Part shown: one piece after another, positions 24,319 through 32,530 of the stretch
Position numbering within the stretch: position 1 is the stretch's first letter
How the letters are laid out: every line of letters starts with the position of its first letter
Assembly: GCA_030041435.1 (NCBI GenBank)
Contig: JASHNW010000003.1
Span: 1-34,819 of the forward strand
Source of the DNA: Acidobacteriaceae bacterium
GTDB taxonomy: Bacteria; Acidobacteriota; Terriglobia; Terriglobales; Acidobacteriaceae
Direction of reading: 5' to 3'
DNA: 34,819 nt
Made by a program: the position numbers and the translations under genes
The notes under the pieces: generated by a model
Seen by the model: only the letters and a program-made list of their open reading frames with translations
The model's database searches: none
Told to the model about the DNA's origin: nothing

Positions 24319-24660
24319 TCAGCTTCCTCGATAGGTGGAATAACTGTACGGCGTAATCAGCAGCGGCACATGGTAGTTCTGGCACTCAGCCATCACTTCA
24401 AACACAATCTCAATATAAGGATGGAAGCATTTGCTCCCCTGTGCCCGAAAATAGGCTCCCGTTTCAAAGGCGAGGCGATAGCGCCCTTTGTGCGGCGGCG
24501 TCGCCGGCGGCAAGATGCTCCGAATCCGGCCGTCGGCATCGGTGGTGCATCGCGCAAGCTCCTGCCAGGTGCCGTCCTGCTCGCGTTCCAGCCGCACAGC
24601 AACCCCAGCGGCAGGCCGGCCGAGGGCCAAATCCAAAACGTGCGTCGAAATGCCTCTCAT
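24319..24660 (-). CDS. uraH: 5-hydroxyisourate hydrolase (transthyretin-like)
   Basis: 113 residues, the usual size. Opens 5-hydroxyisourate to OHCU, the second step after xanthine dehydrogenase and uricase. All signature residues are present: H7 in STHVLD, R45 in DADGRIRS, H97 in NYHVPLL and the C-terminal tetrapeptide YRGS (110-113) that separates HIU hydrolases from transthyretin. The start chosen (24660) forms an ATGA overlap with the upstream fusion gene and matches the usual MRGISTHVLD beginning; an ATG at 24672 would add four residues. Confidence 0.96.
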   Translation of the reverse strand: MRGISTHVLDLALGRPAAGVAVRLEREQDGTWQELARCTTDADGRIRSILPPATPPHKGRYRLAFETGAYFRAQGSKCFHPYIEIVFEVMAECQNYHVPLLITPYSYSTYRGS

Positions 24661-26042
24661 AGTTTCAGCCATTTCCGCAGCCGCAGCTGCGTGATCTGCC
24701 GCTGTTGTTCGGCCGTTTCGCGCAGTTCCGTCGCCTCATCGTTGCCGAGCCGCGTGCGCAGGATTGCCAGCACCTCCGCTGCCGATTTTCCCGTCGCGCA
24801 CACCAGAAACACGCGCCCAAATCGCACCTCATACTCCGCGTTGCCGCGTGCCAACTCTGCCAGCGTCTCTGCATCGCGCGCGTCCACGCCGCTCTGCTCC
24901 TCGCTCGACCACAATGCGGATTGCAGTGTCGCCCCTACAGCCGCCCTGCGTTCGCCGATCCGCGGATGGCTCTGGAATGCCTCGTCCCAGTCCTCCCCGG
25001 TCAGCTCCCACCACACCCGGTCCGACACCGCAGACAACTCCGCCGTCGAAGCCAGCGGCCGCCGAGCCGCCATCTCCCGCGCCCAACGCGTCGATCCGCA
25101 GCAAGGCAGGATCTCCTCGGCAGCCTCCATCGCCGGCAGCGCGTTCCAGCGGGCCAGCACGGGATTCATTTGCTCGCCCGATTCTGCAAGAGACCGCAGA
25201 AGCTCCTCAATCAAATTCCCCGCTACCCATCGCCGGTATTCGGCGATAGAACGAATATCGTCAATCGGCGCAATCTCCGCATCGAGCGCCCGGCGCGCTT
25301 CCGCAACGACCGCATCGTCGATGCGACGACCCTCGACAGCCGCTTCGACGCCCCTCAGCCGTAGCGGAGTGGGCGCCACCGCACCCATGCCAATGCGCAC
25401 ATCGGCTGCGCGGCCGCCATGCAGCCGCCCTACGCCCGCAACACACACCTTGGAAATCGCCTGCGCATTGCGCGCGCCGGCTTTGCGCCCATAGGAAAAG
25501 TAACCGTCGTAGTGCTTTTTCAGGATCACCGACAGGATCAGCTCGCCCGGTCCCAGCGCCGTTTTCTTGTATCCGAGATGAAAATCCCGGTACGCGATGC
25601 GCCGCCTGCCGCGAGCCGAAACCAGCTCCAATTCCGCATCATAGGCCAGCAGCGCCGGAGGCGAATCGGCTGCCGGGGAAGCATTCGCGAGATTCCCCGC
25701 GATCGTCGCCCGATTCTGATTCGCGATACTGCCGGTCCACGACGCTGCCTGCGCCAGCAGCGGAAAGTGCACCTGCACTTCGTCCCAATGGCGAATCTGG
25801 CTGAACGTACAGCCCCCGCCCAACGTGAGCGTGTGGGCGTCTACACGGATGGTTCGCAGCTCCGGCAGATTGCCCACATTGACGAACCGCCGCGCATCCA
25901 GCTTCCCTGCGCCGAACATCACCATAATCTCGGTCGCGCCGGCCAGGGGCATCCACTGACCCGGCTCGTTGTCCAGCAGGCGCAACACCCCCTGCAGTGT
26001 GCCCGGCGACACAAGGTCGTAGTCCGCAGGGTGCGCCCTCAT
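24657..26042 (-). CDS. xdhB-uraD: Xanthine dehydrogenase FAD subunit fused to OHCU decarboxylase
   Basis: 461 residues in one uninterrupted frame. Residues 1-285 are a xanthine-dehydrogenase-type FAD subunit: FAD-binding PLAGATEIMV (32-41), IANQNRATIAGNLANASPAA (106-125), then the C-terminal domain (about 180-285). Residues about 295-461 are a full OHCU decarboxylase: NALPAMEAAEEILPCCGS, catalytic H359 in FQSHPRIGE, LARGNAEYEVRFGRVFLVCA (397-416) and LRLRKWL near the end. The fusion joins electron transfer in xanthine oxidation with the reaction giving (S)-allantoin two steps after urate. About 10 residues link the domains. Names follow E. coli (XdhB is the FAD subunit). ATGA overlaps at both ends. 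Confidence 0.93.
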   Translation of the reverse strand: MRAHPADYDLVSPGTLQGVLRLLDNEPGQWMPLAGATEIMVMFGAGKLDARRFVNVGNLPELRTIRVDAHTLTLGGGCTFSQIRHWDEVQVHFPLLAQAASWTGSIANQNRATIAGNLANASPAADSPPALLAYDAELELVSARGRRRIAYRDFHLGYKKTALGPGELILSVILKKHYDGYFSYGRKAGARNAQAISKVCVAGVGRLHGGRAADVRIGMGAVAPTPLRLRGVEAAVEGRRIDDAVVAEARRALDAEIAPIDDIRSIAEYRRWVAGNLIEELLRSLAESGEQMNPVLARWNALPAMEAAEEILPCCGSTRWAREMAARRPLASTAELSAVSDRVWWELTGEDWDEAFQSHPRIGERRAAVGATLQSALWSSEEQSGVDARDAETLAELARGNAEYEVRFGRVFLVCATGKSAAEVLAILRTRLGNDEATELRETAEQQRQITQLRLRKWLKL

Positions 26043-26521
26043 GAACGCTCCTCGCCCGCGATGGTCACTGCCCGCTCGACGGCCTCAAGAATCCGCATAT
26101 ATCCCGTGCAGCGGCACAGATTCCCGTTCAATCCTTCGCGAATTGCCTCGAGATCCGGCCGGGGATTCTTCCTCAGCAAATGAGCGGAAGCCACCAGCAT
26201 TCCCGGTGTGCACATGCCGCACTGCCCGCCGCCGCAGGAAAGAAACGCGCGCTGAATTGCATGGAGACGGTCGTCGCATCCCAGGCCTTCTACCGTCTCG
26301 ATCTCCGCGCCGTCCGCCTGCGCCACGGGAATCAGACAGCTGTTCACCAGGTCGCCATTCAGCAGCACACTGCACGCCCCGCACTCGCCCTCACCGCATC
26401 CTTCTTTTGTACCCGTCAGCTGCAGATCGCGTCGCAGTACGTCCAGCAGCCGCGCCATCGCATGCGACTCCACGGTCCGCGACTCACCGTTCACGCGGAG
26501 CGAGAATCTCTGCAGGGTCAC
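26039..26521 (-). CDS. xdhC: Xanthine dehydrogenase 2Fe-2S subunit
   Basis: 160 residues from a GTG that overlaps the Mo-subunit stop (GTGA, 26518-26521). Carries both iron-sulfur clusters of molybdenum hydroxylases: plant-ferredoxin type C42, C47, C50 and C62 (GCGEGECGAC and following) and the helical type C101, C104, C136 and C138 (CGMCTPGM and LCRCTGY). It relays electrons from the Mo site to FAD. The frame is open to 26827, but that part overlaps the Mo subunit and has no similarity. Name follows E. coli XdhC. Confidence 0.95.
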   Translation of the reverse strand: MTLQRFSLRVNGESRTVESHAMARLLDVLRRDLQLTGTKEGCGEGECGACSVLLNGDLVNSCLIPVAQADGAEIETVEGLGCDDRLHAIQRAFLSCGGGQCGMCTPGMLVASAHLLRKNPRPDLEAIREGLNGNLCRCTGYMRILEAVERAVTIAGEERS

Positions 26522-28791
26522 AGCGCCACCACCGCCGGCTCGGGCTGGCGCACAGCCATGCGGAGGAACATATCCTCCGGCAGCAGCGGGACAGCGTCGA
26601 ACTGCTTCCCGGTCGCGTGCGACACCGCGTTCAGAATTGCCGGCGCCGGCCCATCCATCGGCAACTCGCCGATTCCCTTCGCGCCATAGGCTCCATGTCC
26701 GAACGGCAATTCCGCGAAGAAGACGCGAATCGGCGGAATATCCTGCGTGGTCGGAATAATGTAGTTGGTCATCTGGTTGTTCGCCATCCGGCCGCGATTC
26801 CACACCACCTTCTCGTAAAGCGCCCAACCGATCCCCTGCGCCACGCCGCCCTCGATCTGGCCCGTCGCCAGCACCGGATTCAGTACCCGCCCCGCTTCCT
26901 GCATAGCGACAAAATCATCGATCGTCACTCCGCATGTTGTGAGATCGACCGTCACCTCAGCCACGTACACAGCCCAAGCATAGGCCGCGTACGCCTCTCC
27001 GCGATAGGTACGGTCGTCCCAGTGAACGCCCGGCGGGGCCTGATAGCGACTCTCCGCGCGCAGGCTGCCATGCTGCGCCACATATGTGCGCGCAGCGGCT
27101 ACAAATTCCGCCGATGTGTATCCCTCGGCCAGCAGTCCACTCGCCAGCAGCGTCTGCTTCAGTCCGTGCGCTGCCGACTGCACCAGCTTACCCACCACCA
27201 TCGACGTGCGCGACGCCACGGTCGGTCCGGAGTTGGGCACCACGCTTGTATCCGGAGGGCCCATTTCGACCAGGTCGTAATCGACACCCAGCGACTCGGC
27301 CGCGATCTGGCAAAGAATGGTATTCGTTCCCTGCCCGAACTCCGTGCTCGATACCAGCACGCGCGCCCTGCCTTCTGCGGTCAGATCCACCGCCACCAGC
27401 GAATTCAGATAGCGCTCGCCCGAACCCGTGAATCCCGAACCGTGCAGGAACGTCGCCAGCCCGATGCCCTTCTTCTTCGTCCCGGCGCCCGCGTTGACCC
27501 GGTCGAAACGCTTCCGCTTTGCGTAGTAATCCGACTCCGCCAGCGCGCGCTCCATCAGTTTCTCGAGATCCAGCGCCTCGCGAATTTCCTGGCCCGTGGC
27601 TGTCGTCAACCCCGGCTTCAGAAAATTCCTGCGCCGCACTTCTTCAGGAGGAAGGCCGAGCGCTTCCGCGATGTGATCCATGTGCCGCTCGACCGCAAAC
27701 AGGCTCTGCGGCGCTCCAAATCCGCGAAACGCGCCGTGCGGCGGGCAATTCGTCGCCAATGCCTTCGACTTCACGCGAATATTCGGCCAGAAATACGGGC
27801 CGCCGGCATGAATCGTGGACCGCGACAGCACCGTCGGCGACAGCGTCGAATAAGCGCCCCCGTCCAGAGCGATTTCAATTTCCGCCGCCTGCAGCCTGCC
27901 GTCGCGCGTCACCGCCGTCCTGTGCCGAATGCGCGACGGATGCCGTTTCGTTGTCGCCGCCATATCTTCGGCGCGGTCGTAGACGATCTTCACCGGACGT
28001 CCCGACTTCATGGCCAGAAGCGCCGCGTGCGCACCGATCATCGACGGATAATCTTCCTTGCCGCCAAACGCGCCGCCCGTCTCCACCTGCACAATGCGAA
28101 CCTTCTCTTCCGACAGCCCGGTCAATTTCACCAGCGACTTGTGCACGTAGAACGGGCATTGCAGCGAGCCCCACACCGTCAGCTGGCCTTCCCGCGAATA
28201 CGCCGCGATCGCCCCGTTGTTTTCGATGTAGAGGTGCTCCTGTGCGCCGGTCGTGTACTCGCCCTCGACGATCACGTCCGCCGTGGCCCACGCTGCATCC
28301 ACATCGTCCTTCTCCAGCAAAAACGACTTGAAGACGTTGTCGGTGCCCCACACAATCGTCTCCCCGCGCTCGCTCTCTTCGATCGTGAATATCGCGGGCA
28401 TTTCCTCGTACTGCACGCGCACCGCCGCCACGGCCTTCGGCAGCAGGTGCCGGTCGGCATGCGCCAGCAGCAGAATCGGTTCCTCGGGATGATTGACGAA
28501 TTCCCGGGCGAGGCACGGCCAGTCGTGGTTGATCAGCGCTATCTCGTTTTCGCCCGGGATATCGGTCGCCGTGACGATGACAAATTCGTTCCAGGGAATG
28601 CCAGGGCCGAACTCGATTCCCAGAATCCGCCCACGCGCAATGCTGCTGCGCACGGTGGCCCCGTGGAGCATTTCGGGGAGACTTATGTCGTCGATATACT
28701 GCGCGCGGCCGCACACCTTTCCCAGCCCCTCCTTGCGAACCGCCGCTTTGCCGACAATCTTCTCCTGCAAATCCGCTCCGCATCTGGCCAC
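26518..28791 (-). CDS. xdhA: Xanthine dehydrogenase molybdenum-binding subunit
   Basis: 757 residues. Hydroxylates hypoxanthine/xanthine to urate. Residues that set purine specificity are kept: E246 in GGAFGGKED (bovine Glu802 position), R356 in AFRGFGAPQ (Arg880 position) and the catalytic base E709 in GAKGIGELP. CO dehydrogenases and aldehyde oxidases of this superfamily usually differ at the first two. First gene of the operon. The start is uncertain: GTG 28791 gives a weak ribosome binding site, whereas TTG 28770 has GGAG 5 bases upstream. No XdhC-type sulfuration chaperone is in the window. Confidence 0.94.
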   Translation of the reverse strand: MARCGADLQEKIVGKAAVRKEGLGKVCGRAQYIDDISLPEMLHGATVRSSIARGRILGIEFGPGIPWNEFVIVTATDIPGENEIALINHDWPCLAREFVNHPEEPILLLAHADRHLLPKAVAAVRVQYEEMPAIFTIEESERGETIVWGTDNVFKSFLLEKDDVDAAWATADVIVEGEYTTGAQEHLYIENNGAIAAYSREGQLTVWGSLQCPFYVHKSLVKLTGLSEEKVRIVQVETGGAFGGKEDYPSMIGAHAALLAMKSGRPVKIVYDRAEDMAATTKRHPSRIRHRTAVTRDGRLQAAEIEIALDGGAYSTLSPTVLSRSTIHAGGPYFWPNIRVKSKALATNCPPHGAFRGFGAPQSLFAVERHMDHIAEALGLPPEEVRRRNFLKPGLTTATGQEIREALDLEKLMERALAESDYYAKRKRFDRVNAGAGTKKKGIGLATFLHGSGFTGSGERYLNSLVAVDLTAEGRARVLVSSTEFGQGTNTILCQIAAESLGVDYDLVEMGPPDTSVVPNSGPTVASRTSMVVGKLVQSAAHGLKQTLLASGLLAEGYTSAEFVAAARTYVAQHGSLRAESRYQAPPGVHWDDRTYRGEAYAAYAWAVYVAEVTVDLTTCGVTIDDFVAMQEAGRVLNPVLATGQIEGGVAQGIGWALYEKVVWNRGRMANNQMTNYIIPTTQDIPPIRVFFAELPFGHGAYGAKGIGELPMDGPAPAILNAVSHATGKQFDAVPLLPEDMFLRMAVRQPEPAVVAL

Positions 28792-28816
28792 ATCCGCGGG
28801 CCGGGAAAATTTCCTT

Positions 28817-28846
28817 ATGTTACTACGGACGCCTGCTCGCCCCCAA
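28817..28846 (-). promoter_or_regulatory. Possible promoter of the purine operon
   Basis: -35 TTGGGG (28841-28846) and -10 TAACAT (28817-28822) with an 18-base spacer, about four matches or fewer each. Position fits: about 25 bases before the first possible start codon. A 5-base inverted repeat CTGAG/CTCAG lies further upstream (28854-28873). Weak evidence. Confidence 0.3.
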
Positions 28847-28931
28847 CGGGTAACTGAGCTGCTGGTGTCTCAGGGTTTACAATTGCGCTTCCGTCTGCGA
28901 GTCTGGTCAGCGCCGGTTATGGAGCGAAAAC

Positions 28932-31469
28932 ATGCGTAATCAAACGATTCACATTGCCGTATCCCTTCTTTGCTGTGCAGCCTGTGTGCTGCCCGCCGCC
29001 GCCCAGGCGCCCGTTCCTGACAGTCCCGCCATTGAGCAGCGCGTCGATGCCATGCTCGCGAAGCTGACTCTGCAGCAGAAACTCGAGCTCATCGGCGGTG
29101 AGGACAATATGTTCATCCGCGCCGAGCCGTCCGCCGGTTTCCCACGCCTCAAAATGAGCGACGGTCCCGAAGGGGTGCGCACTTGGGGCCCGGATACCGC
29201 CTATGCCGGCGGCATCGCACTGGCCGCTGCCTGGGATCCCGACCTGGCCGACAAAATGGGCGAGTCCATTGGCAAAGATGCGCGCGCCCGCGGCGTCAAC
29301 TTCCTGCTCGGCCCCGGCGTCAATATCTATCGCGCGCCCATGAACGGCCGCAACTTCGAATACTTCGGCGAAGACCCATTTCTTTCCGGCCAAACCGCGG
29401 CTGCCTACATTCGCGGCGTGCAGGACGAAGGCGTCATCGCCACGGTCAAACATTTCGCCGCCAACAACGAGGAGTACGACCGCCACAACGTCAGTTCCGA
29501 CATGGACGAGCGTACGCTGCGCGAAATCTATCTTCCCGCATTTGAAGCCGCCGTCAAAGAAGGGCACGTCGGCGCCGTGATGAATTCGTACAACCTCCTC
29601 AACGGCGTCCATGCTACCCAAAACAAGCACCTCAACCTCGACATCCTTAAGGGCGACTGGAAATTCAACGGGATTCTGATGTCCGACTGGATGGCTACCT
29701 ACTCTGCGGTCGGCGCTGCGAACGGCGGTCTCGACCTCGAGATGCCCTTCGCCGAATTCATGAATCCCAAAAACCTGCTGCCCGCGGTGCAAAGCGGCCA
29801 GGTCTCCGAAGCCACCATCGACGATAAGGTCCGCCGCATTTTCCGCACCGCCATCCGCTTCGGCTTCCTCGATCGCGATCAACTCGACATCAGCGATCCG
29901 CAATACAGTCAGGAAGGCCGCGACGTTGCCCTGCAGGAAGCTTTGGAGAGCATCACGCTGCTGAAGAATGACGGCAATCTGCTCCCGCTCGACCCAAATC
30001 AGGTACACACCATCGCCGTTGTCGGGCCCGACGCATGGCCCGCCGTTCCCGGCGGCGGAGGCAGTTCGCATGTCGACGCCTTCGCGCCCGTCAGCATCAT
30101 GACCGGCATCTCCAATGCCCTTGCGGGCAAAGCGAAGGTTCTCTATGTGCCTGGGCTTCCCACTGCCGACGATCTCTTCCAGCAAACCGAGTTCTACGAC
30201 GCTTCCGGCAAACCCTCGGCAAACCCCTGGGTGGGTTCGCAGGTGAAGATTGAAAGCTTCGACAATCCGAACTTCAGTGGCTCTCCGACGGTCTCCTCGG
30301 CACGCCATATCGCCACGTTTCGCTCTGAAGAATGGACGCCGTCCTCGGCAACGCGCCGCAGCATTCGCTTCACCGCGCAATACATGCCGGAGAAAACGGA
30401 GGACTATCTCTTCCTGGCCGGCGCCGGCGGCTCCGACGCCTACAAGCTGATCGTCGACGGCAAGACCGTGATCGATCAGCCCTCACGCGAGGGACAGGCG
30501 CCCCGCTACGTCGAGTTGCCCCTGACTGCGGGCACGCCAGCGTCCATAGAGCTCGACTACTGGCCCGACGCAGGGTACCCCCGCATCGGATTGGGCATTC
30601 GAGGAGTAGACGAACTCGTCGCGCCTGAAGCGAAGAAGATCGCCGCGGCTGCCGATGCGGCCGTCGTCGCGGTCGGCTTCAATCCTTCTGAGGAAAGCGA
30701 AGGGTTCGACCGCACTTTCGAGCTTCCTTTTGGCCAGGACCAGCTCATTCAGGCTGTTGCCCAGGCCAACCCGCATACCATTGTCACCATCACCGCCGGC
30801 GGTGACGTCGATATGCATCGCTGGATCGACGACGTCCCTGCGCTGCTGCAGAACTGGTATCCCGGCCAGGAGGGCGGTAGCGCCCTGGCCCAGATTCTGC
30901 TCGGCCAGCACGATCCGGAAGGCCATCTGCCGGTCAGCTTCGAGCGCTCGTGGAGCGACAATCCCGTGCACGACAACTACTATGCCGCTCCGGTTGCGAA
31001 AGGCCGGACTCCGCACGTCGAATATAAGGAAGGCGTCTTCCTCGGCTATCGCTACTACACCACGTACGATAAAAAGCCGCTCTTTCCCTTCGGATTCGGC
31101 CTTTCGTATACCACTTTCTCGTTCTCGAACCTGAGCGTTTCGCCGCAGCAGGCCACGCCGGACGCTGCGATCACCGTCTCCTTCGACGTCACCAACACCG
31201 GCCAGAAGGAAGGCGCCACCGTCGCTCAGGTCTACGTCGGCGATCCATCCGCCAGGGTAAAGCGCCCCGTGAAGGAGCTGAAAGGCTTCGAGAAGGTGCG
31301 GCTCGCTCCAGGCGAAACGAAGCACGTTACGGTGTCTCTCGATCGCCGCTCGCTGGCGTACTGGAGCGATAAGAAGAACGACTGGCAGGTCGATCCCGGC
31401 CGCTTTGTTGTCTCCGCAGGAGACTCGTCGGAACATACTCCGCTCACGCAGGACTTCGAGGTCCAGTAA
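28932..31469 (+). CDS. Secreted glycoside hydrolase family 3 with PA14 insert
   Basis: 845 residues. Signal peptide 1-25 (cleavage near AAAQA). GH3 barrel about 30-330 with nucleophile D252 in GILMSDW. A second GH3 domain, interrupted by a PA14-like domain (about 410-555; RFTAQYMPEKTEDYLFLAGA), carries the acid/base E590 in ESEGFDR. A fibronectin-III-like domain ends the protein (about 740-840; TGQKEGATVAQVYV). Such enzymes are usually beta-glucosidases that remove terminal sugars from plant oligosaccharides or glycosides; the PA14 insert shapes the binding site. ATG 28932 has GGAG 8 bases upstream. It is transcribed away from the purine operon. Confidence 0.93.
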   Translation: MRNQTIHIAVSLLCCAACVLPAAAQAPVPDSPAIEQRVDAMLAKLTLQQKLELIGGEDNMFIRAEPSAGFPRLKMSDGPEGVRTWGPDTAYAGGIALAAAWDPDLADKMGESIGKDARARGVNFLLGPGVNIYRAPMNGRNFEYFGEDPFLSGQTAAAYIRGVQDEGVIATVKHFAANNEEYDRHNVSSDMDERTLREIYLPAFEAAVKEGHVGAVMNSYNLLNGVHATQNKHLNLDILKGDWKFNGILMSDWMATYSAVGAANGGLDLEMPFAEFMNPKNLLPAVQSGQVSEATIDDKVRRIFRTAIRFGFLDRDQLDISDPQYSQEGRDVALQEALESITLLKNDGNLLPLDPNQVHTIAVVGPDAWPAVPGGGGSSHVDAFAPVSIMTGISNALAGKAKVLYVPGLPTADDLFQQTEFYDASGKPSANPWVGSQVKIESFDNPNFSGSPTVSSARHIATFRSEEWTPSSATRRSIRFTAQYMPEKTEDYLFLAGAGGSDAYKLIVDGKTVIDQPSREGQAPRYVELPLTAGTPASIELDYWPDAGYPRIGLGIRGVDELVAPEAKKIAAAADAAVVAVGFNPSEESEGFDRTFELPFGQDQLIQAVAQANPHTIVTITAGGDVDMHRWIDDVPALLQNWYPGQEGGSALAQILLGQHDPEGHLPVSFERSWSDNPVHDNYYAAPVAKGRTPHVEYKEGVFLGYRYYTTYDKKPLFPFGFGLSYTTFSFSNLSVSPQQATPDAAITVSFDVTNTGQKEGATVAQVYVGDPSARVKRPVKELKGFEKVRLAPGETKHVTVSLDRRSLAYWSDKKNDWQVDPGRFVVSAGDSSEHTPLTQDFEVQ

Positions 31470-31474
31470 AGGCA

Positions 31475-31510
31475 GGGGCGGCCGCGCATTGGTTTTGCGC
31501 CCGCCGCCCC
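31475..31510. terminator. Convergent GC-rich hairpin, probable terminator
   Basis: GGGGCGGCCGCGCA and TGCGCCCGCCGCCCC pair with one bulge or mismatch around a short loop (TTGGTTT), six bases after the GH3 stop and between convergent genes. No strong T-run follows on the plus strand, so efficiency is uncertain. Confidence 0.6.
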
Positions 31511-31577
31511 ATGCTGTGCAACGTACCCGGCCGGACCATCCGTTCCGGAAGCCAGAGTCGATTCACTGAGCCCAACG

Positions 31578-32474
31578 TCAGAGGTCGTTAAACAAACTCT
31601 GCTTGCCCAGTGTGGCAATCACCTGGCTGAGCGCCGCCTGCTGCGTCTCCGCGGTGCTGAGCTGGGTCGCAACCTGTCCCACGTCTGCCTGCAATAACGT
31701 AGTTTGCGCCGATTCGAGCTGCGTTCCCTCGCTCTGCGAGTAATTCTCGGCCGCCGTCAGCCGCGAAATCGAGTTATCAAGCAGCACCCGCTGCTGCGAA
31801 ACATAGCCCACCGCCGTTCCCAGGGCCTCCGTATCGGCAACCGCCGTCGCTGAGGGTGTCCCTGTCGCGAAATCGGCTACCAGCTGATTGAGCGTTCCCA
31901 GCACATCGCTCCCGGGCGCGGAGAATATCTGGCTGCCTGGCACATTCAGCTGGATCTTCTGCCCGTTCGGAGTTTGCAGATACTCCACATCGCCGTCGCC
32001 CTCGTACGTCGCCACCGCCGGGGACACAGTGGTGTCGAGCGCATATGGCGCTGTGCTTCCCAAGCTTCCGGAAAAGACATACTTTCCCAGGTAATTGGTA
32101 TTCGCCATCGAGACTACTTCGTCGCGTATGCCGGCCAGTTGATTGGAGATCGACTGCACATCGCCGGCGTTCAGCGTGCCGTTATTCGCCTCTGTGGCCA
32201 GCGAAATGGCCGACGTCAGCTGGCTCACCACGGTGCTCAGCGCCGAATCGGTCACCTGCAGCATGCTCTGCGTTGTCGAGGCCGTCTGCGAGAAGGAATC
32301 GTCACTCGCGATCTGCGCGCTCAGCAGCACATTCTCTCCGGCCGCTACAGGGTCGTCGCTCAGAGAACTCACGCGCGAACCGCTGGCCAGTTCCTGCGTC
32401 ATCTGCGCTTCCGCCGCCGACGACGCGTCCAGCGAGTTCACCAGGCCCGTCATGTATTGCGGATTGACCCGCAT
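31578..32474 (-). CDS. flgL: Flagellar hook-filament junction protein FlgL
   Basis: 298 residues. FlgL joins hook to filament and is exported by the flagellar type III system. The N-terminal flagellin-like helix region (MRVNPQYMTGLVNSLDASS, LASGSRVSSLSDDPVAAGEN) and C-terminal helix (LTAAENYSQSEGTQLESAQT through QQAALSQVIATLGKQSLFNDL) are typical, with NYLGKYVFSGS between them. FlgL proteins usually end in this leucine-rich pattern. It lies 56 bases after flgK and is last in the operon, next to the convergent hairpin. Confidence 0.92.
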   Translation of the reverse strand: MRVNPQYMTGLVNSLDASSAAEAQMTQELASGSRVSSLSDDPVAAGENVLLSAQIASDDSFSQTASTTQSMLQVTDSALSTVVSQLTSAISLATEANNGTLNAGDVQSISNQLAGIRDEVVSMANTNYLGKYVFSGSLGSTAPYALDTTVSPAVATYEGDGDVEYLQTPNGQKIQLNVPGSQIFSAPGSDVLGTLNQLVADFATGTPSATAVADTEALGTAVGYVSQQRVLLDNSISRLTAAENYSQSEGTQLESAQTTLLQADVGQVATQLSTAETQQAALSQVIATLGKQSLFNDL

Positions 32475-32530
32475 TCCTGTTCCTCCGCGGCTTCTGTCGC
32501 TGTTCCGCCTGCTACCCGCCTGCCAGCCCC

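Noticed and set aside
24091-25494. 467-codon plus-strand frame
   Set aside because: Antisense to uricase, HIU hydrolase and the fusion gene; Ser/Arg-rich shadow.
26041-28857. 938-codon open frame on the plus strand
   Set aside because: Antisense to the xanthine dehydrogenase genes, Arg/His/Pro-rich and without motifs, whereas the minus strand gives clear cofactor motifs.
28917-30380. 487-codon minus-strand frame
   Set aside because: Antisense to the GH3 gene, no recognisable domain, and it would cross the divergent promoter region.
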